A DNA stretch of 64,000 nucleotides from Castor canadensis (Eukaryota > Chordata > Mammalia > Rodentia > Castoridae), in contig NC_133390.1 in assembly GCF_047511655.1 (NCBI RefSeq), forward strand, positions 163,282,583 through 163,346,582, given 5' to 3'. This document shows, piece by piece, positions 35,526 through 46,070 of this stretch. Each line of letters begins with the position of its first letter. Position 1 is the stretch's first letter. Under the pieces are notes generated by a model. That model was given only the letters and a program-made list of their open reading frames with translations. It had not been told where the DNA came from and did not search any database. A program made the translations under genes and the position numbers.

Positions 35526-36409
35526 AAAGTAAAATGAAACGGAATCTTTACCCTAAACCCAAGTCTTCTGCCCATAGCTCAAAATCCACTTATGTTCATG
35601 TGGCTTCAAGGGCATCTATGTGAGAAGGAGAAACATTTTTGCACTGCAAATTTATCAGGAAGAAGTGAAATGCCTTCTCCCACACTCCCAGCACTCTCAG
35701 ATGCTGACCTTTGCTGCTTACCTTCATGTGACTATGTCCTTTTGTGGCACTTGACCGGCTCCTGAAAAATACATTGAAGAGACCGTTACCATGATATCAG
35801 TTTTGTGAATGTTGGGGACTAGATTGAAAAAGAGATAGCTAGTTACGGAGAAAATGAAAGGAAATCATAGAATCAGAAGCACACCTACTTCCCAATGCAA
35901 TATTAAATAAAAATAGCCCTAAAGGATTTGTTTTTTCTAGAGTTTCCTATTTGTGAGAATAACCATGGGTTCTTTACAGCCTGAAAAGGAAAGAGACGTC
36001 GTTAGAAAGGTAATTTATCCTACATTTGTAATAAAGGCTTGAATTTTACCTGTGTCCCTCCAGGTACACATTCCTTCCCATGGTTGGTTAAGTCATATGC
36101 TTCAACATTAAGAAAATCAAGCATTAGATCAAACTCCATACCTTTAGGCAAATTTATAGAAAGCTACCTTTTTAAATAACCTGGGATTAGTGCTTAAACT
36201 CTTAAACGGCTGATACTTCCAATCAAATATAAACCAAAAAGGAGTTTCTTCTATAATTGTTTGGAACTTATATAGATAGTATGTTTGTTCTATCTTGTTC
36301 TAATTTATTATTAAAATACAGCATGTAATACACAATTGATGTTAAAGTGTGCATTGTAATGTATTGTACTATTAATATTATATTTTTGTAAAACTGATAT
36401 TTTAAAGAT
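35526..36409. other. Single-copy sequence, AT-rich at the right
   Basis: No gene or repeat recognised. The part at 36240-36400 is AT-rich. Confidence 0.4.
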
Positions 36410-36652
36410 TTCTAGCGTTCAGAAGGGTTGAAAAATTATGGTTCATTGACCAAGTCCAATCCACAATTTTTTTGTAAATAAAGTTTTGATAGAACTCAGT
36501 TATACTCATTCATTTGCAGGTAATCTGTGGCGGCTTTTGACTTGCAGTGACAGAATCGAGTAGTTTTAACAGAGACCTATGGTCGTGTAAGCATAAAATG
36601 TTTCTGATCTAGTCCTTTACAGAAAAATTTGCCAGTCCCTGCCTCAGAATAG
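36410..36652. mobile_element. hAT-like nonautonomous DNA transposon fossil
   Basis: 'gaccaagtccaatccacaat', 'gtaaataaagttttgataga', 'cattcatttgcaggtaatct', 'agagacctatggtcgtgtaa', 'cctttacagaaaaatttgcc' and 'agtccctgcc' match a common mammalian repeat with a hAT-like terminal repeat. I cannot name the family with certainty. Confidence 0.65.
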
Positions 36653-37039
36653 CATAAGAACTGCTATATTGAGACTAAGAGGTGTTGATTGGGTAATAGC
36701 TAAAACTAAAATTCCTTTCCTATCCTCTGACTGCTTGATCAAATACAAATTTTGAGTCTGTCTTTCATGTAGTAGTCCATTAAAATGTTAGGGCTGTGTC
36801 CCCAAACATCTGAACAGCTCTAATAATGCTGTGAAACACCTTTTACTTCTCTACAGCTTTTATGGAAGGAATGTTACCTTCTAGGACATGACTATTTGGT
36901 GCTGCATCTGTGTACACACCCATCAGGACACTAAACTCCAGTACCCTCACTCATCTTATGCCCACTCTAGCACTAAGAACCATAAATCATAACACCTGGA
37001 AAGAATCAAATGTTTCTATTTTCCAAGATGCTTTTGTCA
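36653..37039. other. Single-copy sequence, nothing recognised
   Basis: No gene or repeat seen. Confidence 0.4.
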
Positions 37040-37486
37040 CCAATAACTTAGGTTTGGTGTATGCCACAATTTGAGTGTGTTCCCTAAAGCCAAGAATTGG
37101 ATCCTTATTTCTCCAATGTGACAATGTTAGGAGGCAAAATCCAAGTAAGAGTTGTTTAGATCATAGAGGTCACCCTCACAAATGAATTAATGCTTTTCTT
37201 ATGGTAGTGAGTTAGTGCTTTTGCAGGACTGGATTAGTTACCAGGAGAGCAAGTTAGCAAAGAAGTCCAGCCCTTCACATACACCTACTCATCAGTCCAC
37301 TTCCCACTACGAGTTGAAGCAGCATAAGGCTCTACCAGAGCGAGACTGACGCTGGTACTATGCGTTTGAACTTTCCAGCTTCCAGAACCATGAGCCAAAA
37401 TGAACCTATTTTCTTAATAAGCTACCCAGATTCAGTCTCAGGTATCCTATTGTAGCAATAGAAAGCAGGCTAAGATACTATAAACT
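37040..37486 (+). mobile_element. MaLR-type solo LTR (MST/MLT-like)
   Basis: LTR phrases in order: 'ccaatgtgacaatgttagga', 'ggcaaaatccaagtaagagt', 'gcttttcttatggtagtgag', 'ttagtgcttttgcagg', 'gaagcagcataaggctctac', 'agaaccatgagccaaaatga', 'cctattttcttaataagcta' and 'gtagcaatagaaagcaggct'. It ends near ctaagatacta. Full LTR length, no internal sequence. Confidence 0.8.
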
Positions 37487-38199
37487 TTTGCAGGATAGTA
37501 ACAAATCCAGCATGTGCAGCAAGAATGAGTAGGCCCTCTTTGTGCTGACAACTTACCACCCCCTGAGTCTTCTCCATAGGCTATGCTGCCATACCTCCAT
37601 TCTCTTCCATCAAGGGGCCTGTATCTCTAACCTTCTCCAACCATTACTCCAATAAGCAATTGTATTTAATCTGTGCATTTAATCTTTGGACTAACCCCTC
37701 TGACATTGGTTATCTTACCACTTAGACTGGCCCAATGGAAGATCTAGAACATGGCTTCATCTGACCAGGACTGTCTCCACTACAGCTCTGGCTGCAGTTG
37801 GCCTGAGTTAAGCAGTCCAGAGCCACTGAGAGGCTACCGGAGTAAAGTGAAGCTCCACAATAATTTCACACGACATAGGAAGGGTACAGGTGTTCAGGTG
37901 AACTGAACATTCTACTCAATTCACTGCCTCCTGCCTGGCTTCACAAGGAAAAAGAGTATAGCTGTACATGTTTAAAAGGCATGATTGGGTTCAAGTATGC
38001 ATTTGGGGAAGGTTCTTATAAGGAATCTCGGTGCAATGAAAGTGACAAGACAGATAGAGTTGGAATTGTCAGAAACCTAAAATGCCGGACTAAGGCATTC
38101 CTGAGATTTTTGGCTTACTTACTTGATGAGCATTTGATCTTCAACTTTTAAGTTAAAAAAATGCCCATCCCCCTAACTTCAGTGCTTTACTGCAGATGT
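37487..38199. other. Single-copy sequence, nothing recognised
   Basis: No gene or repeat seen. Confidence 0.4.
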
Positions 38200-38375
38200 G
38201 ACACAAGTCATGCTGTTAGGAGAATGAACTTTAGAGACATACAGTCTGCTTTCAAATCTAGTCTCCATCTCTCACTAGGTATATAAACTTAGACAAAGTT
38301 TTACTTTATGCTTCAGTTTCCTCCTTTGTAAAGCAGAAATAATAGCAAACACGGCACTGAGCGATCTTGCAGAAG
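38200..38375 (+). mobile_element. MIR SINE, left arm of a head-to-head pair
   Basis: 'gaatgaactttagagacata', 'cagtctgctttcaaatctag', 'cttagacaaagttttacttt', 'tgcttcagtttcctcctttg' and 'gcagaaataatagcaaac' are sense MIR. Confidence 0.85.
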
Positions 38376-38384
38376 ACTAATTAC

Positions 38385-38572
38385 TATTTAGTGTTTACCA
38401 TGTGCTAGACCCTTTGCTAGGCAATTCATGTCATTGACTTTTCACAATAGGTAGGAATAAAGGAGGAACAAGTAGAATTCCTGTTTTGTAGATGTAGAGA
38501 CAGAGGCACAGAAAGTTTAAGTAACTAGTCGATTAAAAAGTTAAAAAACTGTAGGGTCTAAAAGCAAACTCA
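38385..38572 (-). mobile_element. MIR SINE, right arm of a head-to-head pair
   Basis: 'tttagtgtttaccatgtgct', 'agaccctttgctaggcaatt', 'tttgtagatgtagagacaga' and 'ggcacagaaagtttaagtaa' are the MIR reverse complement. The copy starts within about 10 bp of the end of the preceding sense MIR. Confidence 0.85.
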
Positions 38573-39063
38573 GACCTATCAAACCAGGCTTCCCAAACAA
38601 GGCTTCTCAATATTGCTATATTGCCTTGTTTAAAAATAAGAGTGTCACCAAAATGATCTTAGGTAGACTTGTTCCTGGAGCTCTCCATCCGTGGCCTGAA
38701 ACACCAATGCAGAGGGCAGCAGCAAGGACCAGGGCCAGTTTGTATTTAGCATACATTCTACTCTTGAAGCTGTCAACCACATGTAACAAACTAGCAAATA
38801 CAGGAAATTATAGAGATCTCTTTTTTGATTTTTAGATTTATAACGAGGTACTTATCATCATGTATATTTTGTTAATCTCCAGTATTTACCCTGTTCATTT
38901 GCTGTTTTTTCTCTTTCATCTTTTCCTTAGTAATTTTTTTTTTTTACTGGCAATGGTCCTTTGCAGGATACTAGCTATTGTTTGATGCATGTTTCATGAA
39001 GAAGAAATTCTAAACAATTCTTGCATGCAGAGAACCCTGAGAACACACAAACTATTGTGAATT
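38573..39063. other. Single-copy sequence, nothing recognised
   Basis: A T-run lies at 38935-38945. No gene seen. Confidence 0.4.
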
Positions 39064-39170
39064 ATTATATATATAATATATGTACATATACACTATATGT
39101 ATATATATAATGTATGTACATATACACTATATGTATATATATGCATATTATATATATTACACATATATTG
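39064..39170. repeat. TA-rich microsatellite with 34-bp period duplication
   Basis: Alternating TA/TG sequence. A 28-bp block starting tgtacatatacactatatg occurs identically at 39081-39108 and 39115-39142. Confidence 0.9.
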
Positions 39171-39487
39171 AAGGAAAATAAACAAATCTTGTGGACTCAT
39201 GCCATGGAAAAACATTTCTCTCTGTATCCATGGCCCCTCAAAATAGGTTCCTATTGGAGAGATTTTGCTATTGGATGATATTGGGAGGAAACAATCAAGT
39301 TTGCTAATTTACAAATATATAAATCCCATTTTGACCCTAATAGAGAAGAATGTGGGCATGAGTTATAACCTTTGTAACTATTTGAGCCAATTCAAAAGGG
39401 CTAAGGCTGGGAAGGAGAGCAAGGAGCAAGAGGCAAGGAGACAAGATAAGAACACTTCAGCTTGGGTTCCTCTGGGAGAATAGAAGT

Positions 39488-39622
39488 TATTAAGTTCTTA
39501 CTCTTTTTGGTTCAGCGTTAAGTGTCTTACACATTGATTAACATGTTGTCAAAGCCCTGAGTGAGGTGCTGTTATTATCCTCGTTTCCCATATGGGCAAA
39601 CTGATGCTAGGAGTGGCTCTAG
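39488..39622 (-). mobile_element. MIR fragment, antisense
   Basis: 'gttcagcgttaagtgtctta', 'cacattgattaacatgttgt', 'gctgttattatcctcgtttc' and 'ccatatgggcaaactgatgc' fit the MIR reverse complement. Confidence 0.75.
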
Positions 39623-39897
39623 TACGTGGCTCCAAGACATGCTTCTTATGCTTGGAGCTGAGCAATCCTACTCTAAGCTCACTTGGTTTATCTATAAGGC
39701 CATCTTGAGGTTGGCAGCTCCTAGACTCAAGGTTCTCTCAAGTACAAATACATGCTTGTTGTAATTTCAGCCTACTCAGGATCAGAATTGGACTAAATGT
39801 GTTGAGGGGGAGTAAATACTGGGAAGACACACAGGAGTGTGTGCACACTGGGGAGATAACAACAGAACTGGTGTAAGTGTAGTGCTACACCTGGATC
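39623..39897. other. Unassigned sequence
   Basis: Nothing recognised. Confidence 0.3.
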
Positions 39898-39972
39898 CAA
39901 AGAAGGAAGAAAGAGAGACAGAAAAGGGGAAGATGCAAAGAAAAGGGGGAGAGAAGGGAGTAAGGAAAAAGG
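39898..39972. repeat. GA-rich low-complexity tract
   Basis: Purine-rich sequence (gaaggaagaaagagagac and similar). The 106-codon antisense frame across it is low-complexity, not a gene. Confidence 0.85.
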
Positions 39973-40639
39973 GTAGTATGCTAGATTGTATTGGATATCA
40001 GTAGTAGATAAGGTAAGGTTTAAGGATGCCTTCAAATCTATCCTCATAAAAAAACCCAAAGGAGAAAGATAAGTAATCCAGAGATAGGGAGACACCGAGT
40101 TCAGGTAATTCAAAGGCTAGCCCACTTCATCAAAGACCTAAGTTTTTCCATTTTTCTGCTCTGCCTTCTTTAATCTATCAACTTTGTCCTCCAGATGATT
40201 CCCCTTAAGGCTAGGCAATTTGGTAATTTATATCCTTCTGGAAGACCTTCAGTAGAAGAGGAAGATAGATCATCTATTCTGAAGTATTCTTCTGAAGGTG
40301 TGGAAACCTTTCTAGAATTTCCTATCTGTTCTCTATTTGTGTGAACAAAATCTATCACAGAAGTACAGTGGCAAGGGGAAGGGACCTACATAGCTTATAT
40401 TGACCTTTTGAAAAAGAACAGCTCTGGGAGAGTTAGTCCCTCTGAATCACTTGACCATGATACATTTGTGCCCATACCAAAGAGGACACACCACTACATA
40501 CAGCAACCTACTGACTGCATTGGATGTTGAGAAAAGGGACTCAATGTCCAACTGAGCAAGAACAGAGGCCCCTAGGGAAAGCATTTCTTGGTATGCCATG
40601 TGTTCTGGTCCCTCAGTGCTCAGGGTCTTTGGACATTTG
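39973..40639. other. Single-copy sequence, nothing recognised
   Basis: No gene or repeat seen. Confidence 0.4.
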
Positions 40640-40800
40640 TTCATCCACTGGAATTAGAAAAATGGTCAATGCAAAGTCCTTGCCCTGAAAGACTTCAGGT
40701 TCTACTAGAGGAGGAGAGAGAAGATAAAAAATAAAGAGTAACATGTAATTTATAATGTAGACCACAGGGCTATAAAGAAAAATAAAAGGTGACAAGCATA
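40640..40800 (-). mobile_element. L2 fragment, antisense
   Basis: 'atggtcaatgcaaagtcctt', 'gccctgaaagacttcaggtt' and 'ctactagaggaggagagaga' resemble the reverse complement of the L2 3' end. Confidence 0.6.
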
Positions 40801-41275
40801 TAGAATATGAGAAGGAATGTGCATGCTTTCCTTCTAACTAGAAAGACTCTTCATTCCTCACTATTCTTCCAGCTAAAGTAGCTCAATTCCATCAAGTCCT
40901 CCTAGGTCTCCCATCTTCTGAATCATTCCCTTCTTTTAATTGAACTACTCCTTCTTATTACCCACAGGTCAGCTGAGGAAGACATGAGACAGGGACAGCA
41001 TGACTCTACTGTAAGATGGTGCTCCTCTAAGGAAGAGAATACCACCTAAACATCCTCTGAGATGTATCCAGGTAAGCAGGAGCTCATCAGTAACTTTAGA
41101 AAAAAAGATGAGCTCACAGTCTTATTTATATTTACCATATTTATAAATTTATTTAAAATTTGTCTCTATACTATCTTTACAATAAAAACAGCATCTCATC
41201 AAGTCTCAGAATAGTAGAGAAGACATTAGGTTTTTATTTGCATTTCAGTCGGCAACTGGTCCCCAAATTAATATA
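40801..41275. other. Unassigned sequence
   Basis: Possible further L2 decay at 40850-40980. Otherwise nothing recognised. Confidence 0.35.
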
Positions 41276-41608
41276 TGCAATTGGCCCTCTGCATCTACAG
41301 GGTCTCCATCCGTGGATTCAACCAAACATGAATTAAAAATTCTTACAAAAAATATGTCTGTACTGAACATGTACAGACCTTTGCTCTTATCATTATTCCT
41401 TAAAGAATACAGTATGAGAGCTATTTATATAGCATTTGCATTATATTAGGTAATATAGATAAACTAGAGATATTCAAAGTATGCAGAATGATATGCACAG
41501 GTTAAATTCAAATACTAAGCTATTTTATATAAGGAGCTCAAACATTTGTGGATTTTAGTATCCTTGACAGGGACTGGAACCAATCCTCCTCAGATCCTAA
41601 GGGATGGA
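41276..41608. mobile_element. TcMar-Tigger-derived DNA transposon fossil
   Basis: The ends are decayed inverted repeats: 'aattggccctctgcatctac' plus 'tccgtggattcaacc' on the left, 'ggactggaaccaatcctcct' plus 'agatcctaagggatgg' on the right. Interior phrases 'gtctgtactgaacatgtaca', 'gaatacagtatgagagctat' and 'tttatataaggagctcaaac' are in consensus order. About 330 bp and nonautonomous. Confidence 0.88.
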
Positions 41609-42029
41609 GATAGATAGATAGGTAGATTACCCAAGAGTCATTTGTCATTTGGAGAGGGTTATCCTCATCCTATGATAATGTTCATGGGTCTTCATCTCTT
41701 TCTGCCCCAAAGAATCTTCAGAAAATGTGCAAAAAGGATTGAGAAACCCATGGCCCCATAGGTTTCTAGTTTTATCTTTATTCTCTAAATAAGAGAAGAA
41801 AAGACTTGAGGCAAATCAATATGCTTCAATCATTTAAGAAGCAATTCTGGGTGATAATAAGAGAGGATAGCAAAGAAGGGGGAAAGAAGGAAATTACTGG
41901 CTTGGTCAAAGCTTGCAAAATGGCACCAGTGATTAAAACATCTTATGCTGTCCTCAGGCTGCAGAAGCTATCACTGACAAAAGATCTCATACACACACAC
42001 ACACAAAAGGAAAGAAATTAGCCATTAAG
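41609..42029. other. Short GATA run then single-copy sequence
   Basis: agatagatagataggtagat lies at 41610-41629, just after the Tigger end. A short CA run lies at 41990-42004. No gene seen. Confidence 0.5.
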
Positions 42030-42430
42030 AAATATTTCAGCATAATGCAATTATTACAGCTGTATAATTGAATGGAGAAACCATTGATCTGTAGTAGAAA
42101 GGAAATTGCTCTTCTCATTGTGTTCCTATGAATATGTGAACATTAATCTCCATCTATAATCAACGTTCATTTCAAATCTGATTGCATGCTACTAAACACC
42201 CGTAGCTATGCTAACATTATGTTAATATGGTTCAACATCGTAGCTCCCAGCTTCACAGCACAAATATTTTTCTTTGGCAATCAATAGTAATTTCAGCTGA
42301 GTAGATGGAAGTCACGTTTTAATGGTAATCTTTCCTCCAAGCCTCCAAGTGGAAACTCAGTTGGTGTCTTAACATGGCTGCAGCACGTTGCATATAATCA
42401 GATAAATTAACCTGAATAGAAATGGAGAGA
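42030..42430. other. Repeat-free AT-rich block, possible conserved noncoding element
   Basis: About 400 bp with no repeat signature and several homeodomain-type ATTA/TAAT cores (for example tataattgaat at 42063, attaacctgaa at 42406). This resembles the texture of developmental enhancers in gene deserts. Texture alone is weak evidence. Confidence 0.2.
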
Positions 42431-43478
42431 GAGGAAAGAAAGGAGGGAATGTGGATCAGAAATAAGAAGCCACCTTGGCAAAATTCTGAATCTTACTAAT
42501 AGTTGAAAGTGTGTACTAGGTAGGAAAAAGATGAAGAAGGATGTGTAGATGGGATTGGGCAAATCTGTGTTGACAGAAACTTACAGAAAGGGGGCTGGGA
42601 TTGTTCCAAATTAAAATCATACTCCTTCTGGCTATTAGCCAATGGGACAGAGCAGCCAGGCTCCTATGTAGCCTGGATTTTCCAAGGCAACCAAGACAGG
42701 TGAGGAAGGGATTGGAAGCTTCACAAATCTAGATGGATGGTATTTAAGCCATCATTTCTTACCCTTCCATCATTCATTCATTCATTTACAGCAGACAATA
42801 GGAAATGCAGATTTTTAAAATAAATTTCTATGTTTACAAATTTGGAAGTAAGGAAGTTTGTAAGTGAATAATCTGGAAGAATCTATATTTTTAAGTACTG
42901 CTACTTTTACTGCACTAGAAATGAACAAAGTCCATCTGCATCTTCCAGAGAGGGAGGCAAGCAGACAGACAACACACAGTGTCAACATTTATTGGGGCTG
43001 TCTGTACCCTCCCTGTTTCCCTAGCCATTATGACCCCTTCCTCCGTGTTTTCTATGAGAGAGGGGAAGGAGGTTTGGATCGCATTTATTTATCAAGCATC
43101 CTTTTCAGCCCCCAAGGCCTAACTGGAGGAATCCTTTGAGGTAACCATTTTCATAGCTCCCACACCCAAGGCTGATACCTCCACTGTTCCACAGCCTTGT
43201 TCTCTAAGAAAGATCAAGGTATGACCTTTATGTGTTCATGTTGTTTATTATAAGGCCTAGGAAAATAAAAAGCTCAAGCAGATTTCCAGCCTCCTCCTTA
43301 TGCAGACAATTCTGCATTGTTGCCCTTTCCTTCATGGCTTTCCTGGCCCTCTGGCCTCTCCTTCTTGGGTCCTAGTTTGGAGATCAGAGGAAGAAAATAT
43401 TCTCTTCCAGCTGAAGGATGGCAGAGTACACACAAATCAGACAAGAGAGACCTAGAAATGGACACTGCAGAGTTAAAG
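42431..43478. other. Single-copy sequence, no gene seen
   Basis: Contains a short CATT run at 42771-42786. A 91-codon frame at 42864-43139 has no recognisable domain. Confidence 0.45.
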
Positions 43479-43490
43479 GCCTCCAGTGTT

Positions 43491-43733
43491 TTTTGTTTGT
43501 TTGTTTTTGTAGCACTGGGGTTTGAACTCAGGGCCTCACACTTACAATCAGGTGCTCTTACCACTTGAGCCACTCCGCCCTCCCTTTTTAGTGTTGGCTA
43601 TTTTTCAAGATTGGGTCTCGTGAACTTTTTTCCCAGGGGCTGGCTTCAAACTTGGCTGGCTTCAAACTTCAATCCTCCTGATCTCTCCTTCCTAAGTAAC
43701 GAGGATTATAGGCATGAGCTACCATCACCGGGC
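43491..43733 (-). mobile_element. Composite B1-ID SINE (3' part of the U2 chimera)
   Basis: In reverse complement: tail ttttgtttgtttgttttt, then ID ('gcactggggtttgaactcag', 'ggcctcacacttacaatcag', 'tgctcttaccacttgagcca', 'ctccgccc'), then B1-like ('gattgggtctcgtgaac', 'caatcctcctgatctctcct', 'gattataggcatgagctacc') up to the head ccgggc at 43728-43733. 'ggctggcttcaaactt' is duplicated locally at about 43640-43670. Complete at both ends. Confidence 0.92.
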
Positions 43734-43755
43734 TAGCAGCCATAATTTTAAGAAA

Positions 43756-43942
43756 GGGTGCACTGTTCCTGGAAGTACTACAATACCAGATTGATGCATG
43801 GAGTGGACAAAGCAGGCACCTATTCCATCTCCTTGCTCCAAAAAATCCATGAATATACTGTCCTTGGAAGAGGATGTATCAGATATTAAACTGATAAGAA
43901 CAGATACTACACTTGATCTTAGACAAAAGGCCAAGAAGTGAT
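43756..43942 (-). pseudogene. U2 spliceosomal snRNA pseudogene, full length
   Basis: The minus strand aligns from U2 nucleotide 1 (ATCACTTCTTGGCC, where U2 has ATCGCTTCTCGGCC) to the GTGCACCC end, 187 nt against about 188 for U2. The branch-site recognition stretch (GATCAAGTGTAGTATCTG) is intact. The Sm-site region reads GGATTTTTTGG. Several differences are CpG transitions, as expected of an old copy. It lacks a U2-type promoter because it arrived by retroposition, so expression is not expected. No indels break the 5' 70 nt, which is the best conserved part. Confidence 0.96.
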
Positions 43943-43954
43943 GCCACCAGTGTT

Positions 43955-44394
43955 AAGTGTTGACTGTTGGAGGATTTCAAAACCACGTCCGCTTAACTTT
44001 AATCTTAGCAGCTCTGCCCCCCTTATTGTAAGTGCCTCCCTCTTGACCTCTCTAAACTACGGGTTGTTTCCTTTCACCCTGTCACCAAGAAGCTAATCAA
44101 TAAAACTTGCATTACTAGACACAATTTTTAACATTTAAAAATGAAGCATCCAGAATGTGAAAATGTGACTATATTTTTTCAGTCACGTTTAAAGTCACAC
44201 AATACTAAAAGAAGTACTTGTTAAAATTTCACCAAACTTATTGTTAAATGCTTGGGAGTCTATTTTGAGTTTTGCTGCTTATTAGTAGAAGGAAAAAAAT
44301 GTCATTGGGGAAATAGTCAATCTTTCCACCATGAGAAAAACATCTGAAAATGCACAGAAAACAATATGGCAACAAATAAAAATGTATTCCTTTG
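43955..44394. other. Single-copy sequence, possibly upstream part of hAT fossil
   Basis: Nothing firmly recognised. Decayed transposon sequence may begin here. Confidence 0.3.
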
Positions 44395-44900
44395 TCAGCA
44401 GATTCTGTTGGAAGACAGTGAAAATCTTGCTGAAGATTTGAAGAGTCAAGTGTTAAAAGGCAATGTTTGGTGTGTGAGGGTTGCCATACAGTACAGATGC
44501 TTATAACAACTCTTTCCTTATGGAATTTGTGTCACATGAAACACAGAACTTTTTTACACCAAAGAATATACAGAATGGAGATGAAATATTTTCAGCAATA
44601 AATAACTTCATTATGAAAACAATATTTTATGAAATAACTATTGGTGGATGTATTGATGGAGTGGCAGATAGATTGGAATTTTTTTAATTTCCAAGTAAAA
44701 TTACAGTCAACTCTAGACATGAGATTCATATATTATACCATCATGTCTGCAGTAAAGAGAAAAAAAATGAAGTTATAAGTGCACAAAAATGTTGATAGGT
44801 TGTCACTAATATGCCTAATTTTATAAGGAAAAAAATCTTTAAAATGCAAAAGAATTGTTACCTCTATAATGAGTTACACTGATGGTAAAAATATTTCATG
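44395..44900 (+). pseudogene. hAT transposase fragment (ZBED5/Charlie-like), degenerate
   Basis: Frame 2 from 44402 reads LLEDSENLAEDLKSQVLK and then VAIQ. A one-base frame change leads into 44484-44687, which reads YSTDAYNNSFLMEFV, then DEIFSAINNFI, then GGCIDGVADRLEFF. This follows the order of hAT transposases related to ZBED5 (helix before the catalytic Asp, 'IQLDESTD', 'L..YVR', 'DIF..V..F' and 'GxCTDGAPAM'). In the CTDG-like motif Thr is Ile, and frames are broken on both sides. Beyond 44690 only hints remain, for example LHTDG-like codons near 44875. It has no zinc finger and cannot be functional. The family is known from domesticated mammalian genes; here it is a transposon relic. Confidence 0.65.
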
Positions 44901-45183
44901 ATGAAGCAAAAACTTAAAGGATCGGCTAGATTTAAAGTTACCTGTTTTTTTTTTACAAAATGACAAGCTTACTGAACATTTTCTTTCTGCTATAGGAGTG
45001 AGTGTCAGTAAAAGTGGCATCTGACACATAAATAAATATAATAATAACAATGCTAATAATAATGAATAATAATAAATACAACCTCTCCTTTCAAGATTAA
45101 GGTGGCATTTTTAAAATGACAAACAAAGTATCTGCTGGTGAATGAAAAGGCAATATAAAGAATGTTTTAAAAATGGATGTTTG
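44901..45183. other. AT-rich unassigned sequence
   Basis: An AAT-rich run lies at 45030-45080. Otherwise nothing was recognised. Confidence 0.4.
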
Positions 45184-45360
45184 AAGCCAGGTGTGGTGGT
45201 GCATGCCTGTAACCCCTGCTACTCAGGAGGCAGAAATCAGGAAGCTCATGATTCAACACCAGTCTGGTCAAGGTGGAGAGGGGTTCACGTGGTCACAGTA
45301 CCTACCTAGCAAGCATGAGGCCTTGAATTCAAACCCCAATGCTGCCCCCATCCCAAAAAT
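45184..45360 (+). mobile_element. Composite B1-ID SINE
   Basis: 'gccaggtgtggtggtgcatg', 'cctgtaacccctgctactca' and 'ggaggcagaaatcaggaagc' are the B1-like head. 'gtacctacctagcaagcatg' and 'aggccttgaattcaaacccc' are the ID part. The A-rich linker and part of the ID head are shortened. Confidence 0.93.
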
Positions 45361-45539
45361 TAAGGTGTATATTACTGCAGATATTTTCTAGATTGAAGGG
45401 GAAAAAACCTGTTGCATAACTGGTGAACAAAATGAGATTAAAAAGTGAGGACGAGGATGAGGTAATCAGAGCATAGGTGCCCTTTTTTTGTATTTTGATC
45501 TATGTGTCCATACCTGGGTACTTTTGCTTTGTAACTAAC
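45361..45539. other. Unassigned sequence
   Basis: Nothing recognised. Confidence 0.3.
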
Positions 45540-46070
45540 CACCTATCAAATTTATTATCTCATGTGGGTCTGCTATTTGACCTCAGCAGCAGTTCTTGCT
45601 CAGGGTCTCTGGTGTAATTGCAGTCATATGGCATTGGGACTGCAGTGATTTAAAGGCTTCTTGGCTCCAAAGTCTGATGGCTGATCTGAGGTGACTGAGG
45701 TGGATGAAATGGCTGGTACTAGTTCCATATCTTTCTCCCTGAAGCCACTCCACTTGGACACCTAGGCTCCCAGCATGGTGGACCCAGGACAGTTGGGGTT
45801 CTTACCTGATGGCTGACTTCCTCCTAAGGGTGGATCACAGGAACTGCTTTTGTGGAAGGTTTACGGGTATCTTATAGCATGGACTTGGAAACACAAGAAA
45901 GTCGCTTCTACGGCATTCTATTGGTCAAGAAGATTGCCAGGGCACATCTACTTACAAAAGGAAGGGAGTCACTCTGACTCTCAATGCAAGGAGCACCAAC
46001 AGTGCAGAGAGAAGGAACTGAAGGTGGCTGTTGGTTTCTGTATGAATCCACTGAGAGACTTGTATCTGAA
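45540..46070 (-). mobile_element. Ancient LTR-like repeat, family not resolved
   Basis: 'ttattatctcatgtgggtct', 'gatggctgacttcctcctaa', 'acttggaaacacaag' and 'cattctattggtcaagaaga' match a frequent mammalian LTR-like repeat, here opposite in orientation to the copy at 24295-24620. The 104-codon frame on it is not a gene. Confidence 0.5.

Larger units (their letters stand above)
43479..43954 (-). mobile_element. Chimeric retroinsertion: U2 snRNA joined to a SINE, inside one target-site duplication
   Basis: gcctccagtgtt at 43479-43490 and gccaccagtgtt at 43943-43954 match at 11 of 12 bases. They sit exactly at the SINE tail and at U2 nucleotide 1. On the minus strand the order is duplication, full-length U2, a 22-nt linker (43734-43755), B1-ID SINE, (CAAA)-rich tail, duplication. 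The empty site reads agtgtt/aagtg, an acceptable L1 endonuclease target. Neither the SINE nor U2 has its own duplication at the internal junction, so one insertion of a fused cDNA is the simplest reading. Confidence 0.85.
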
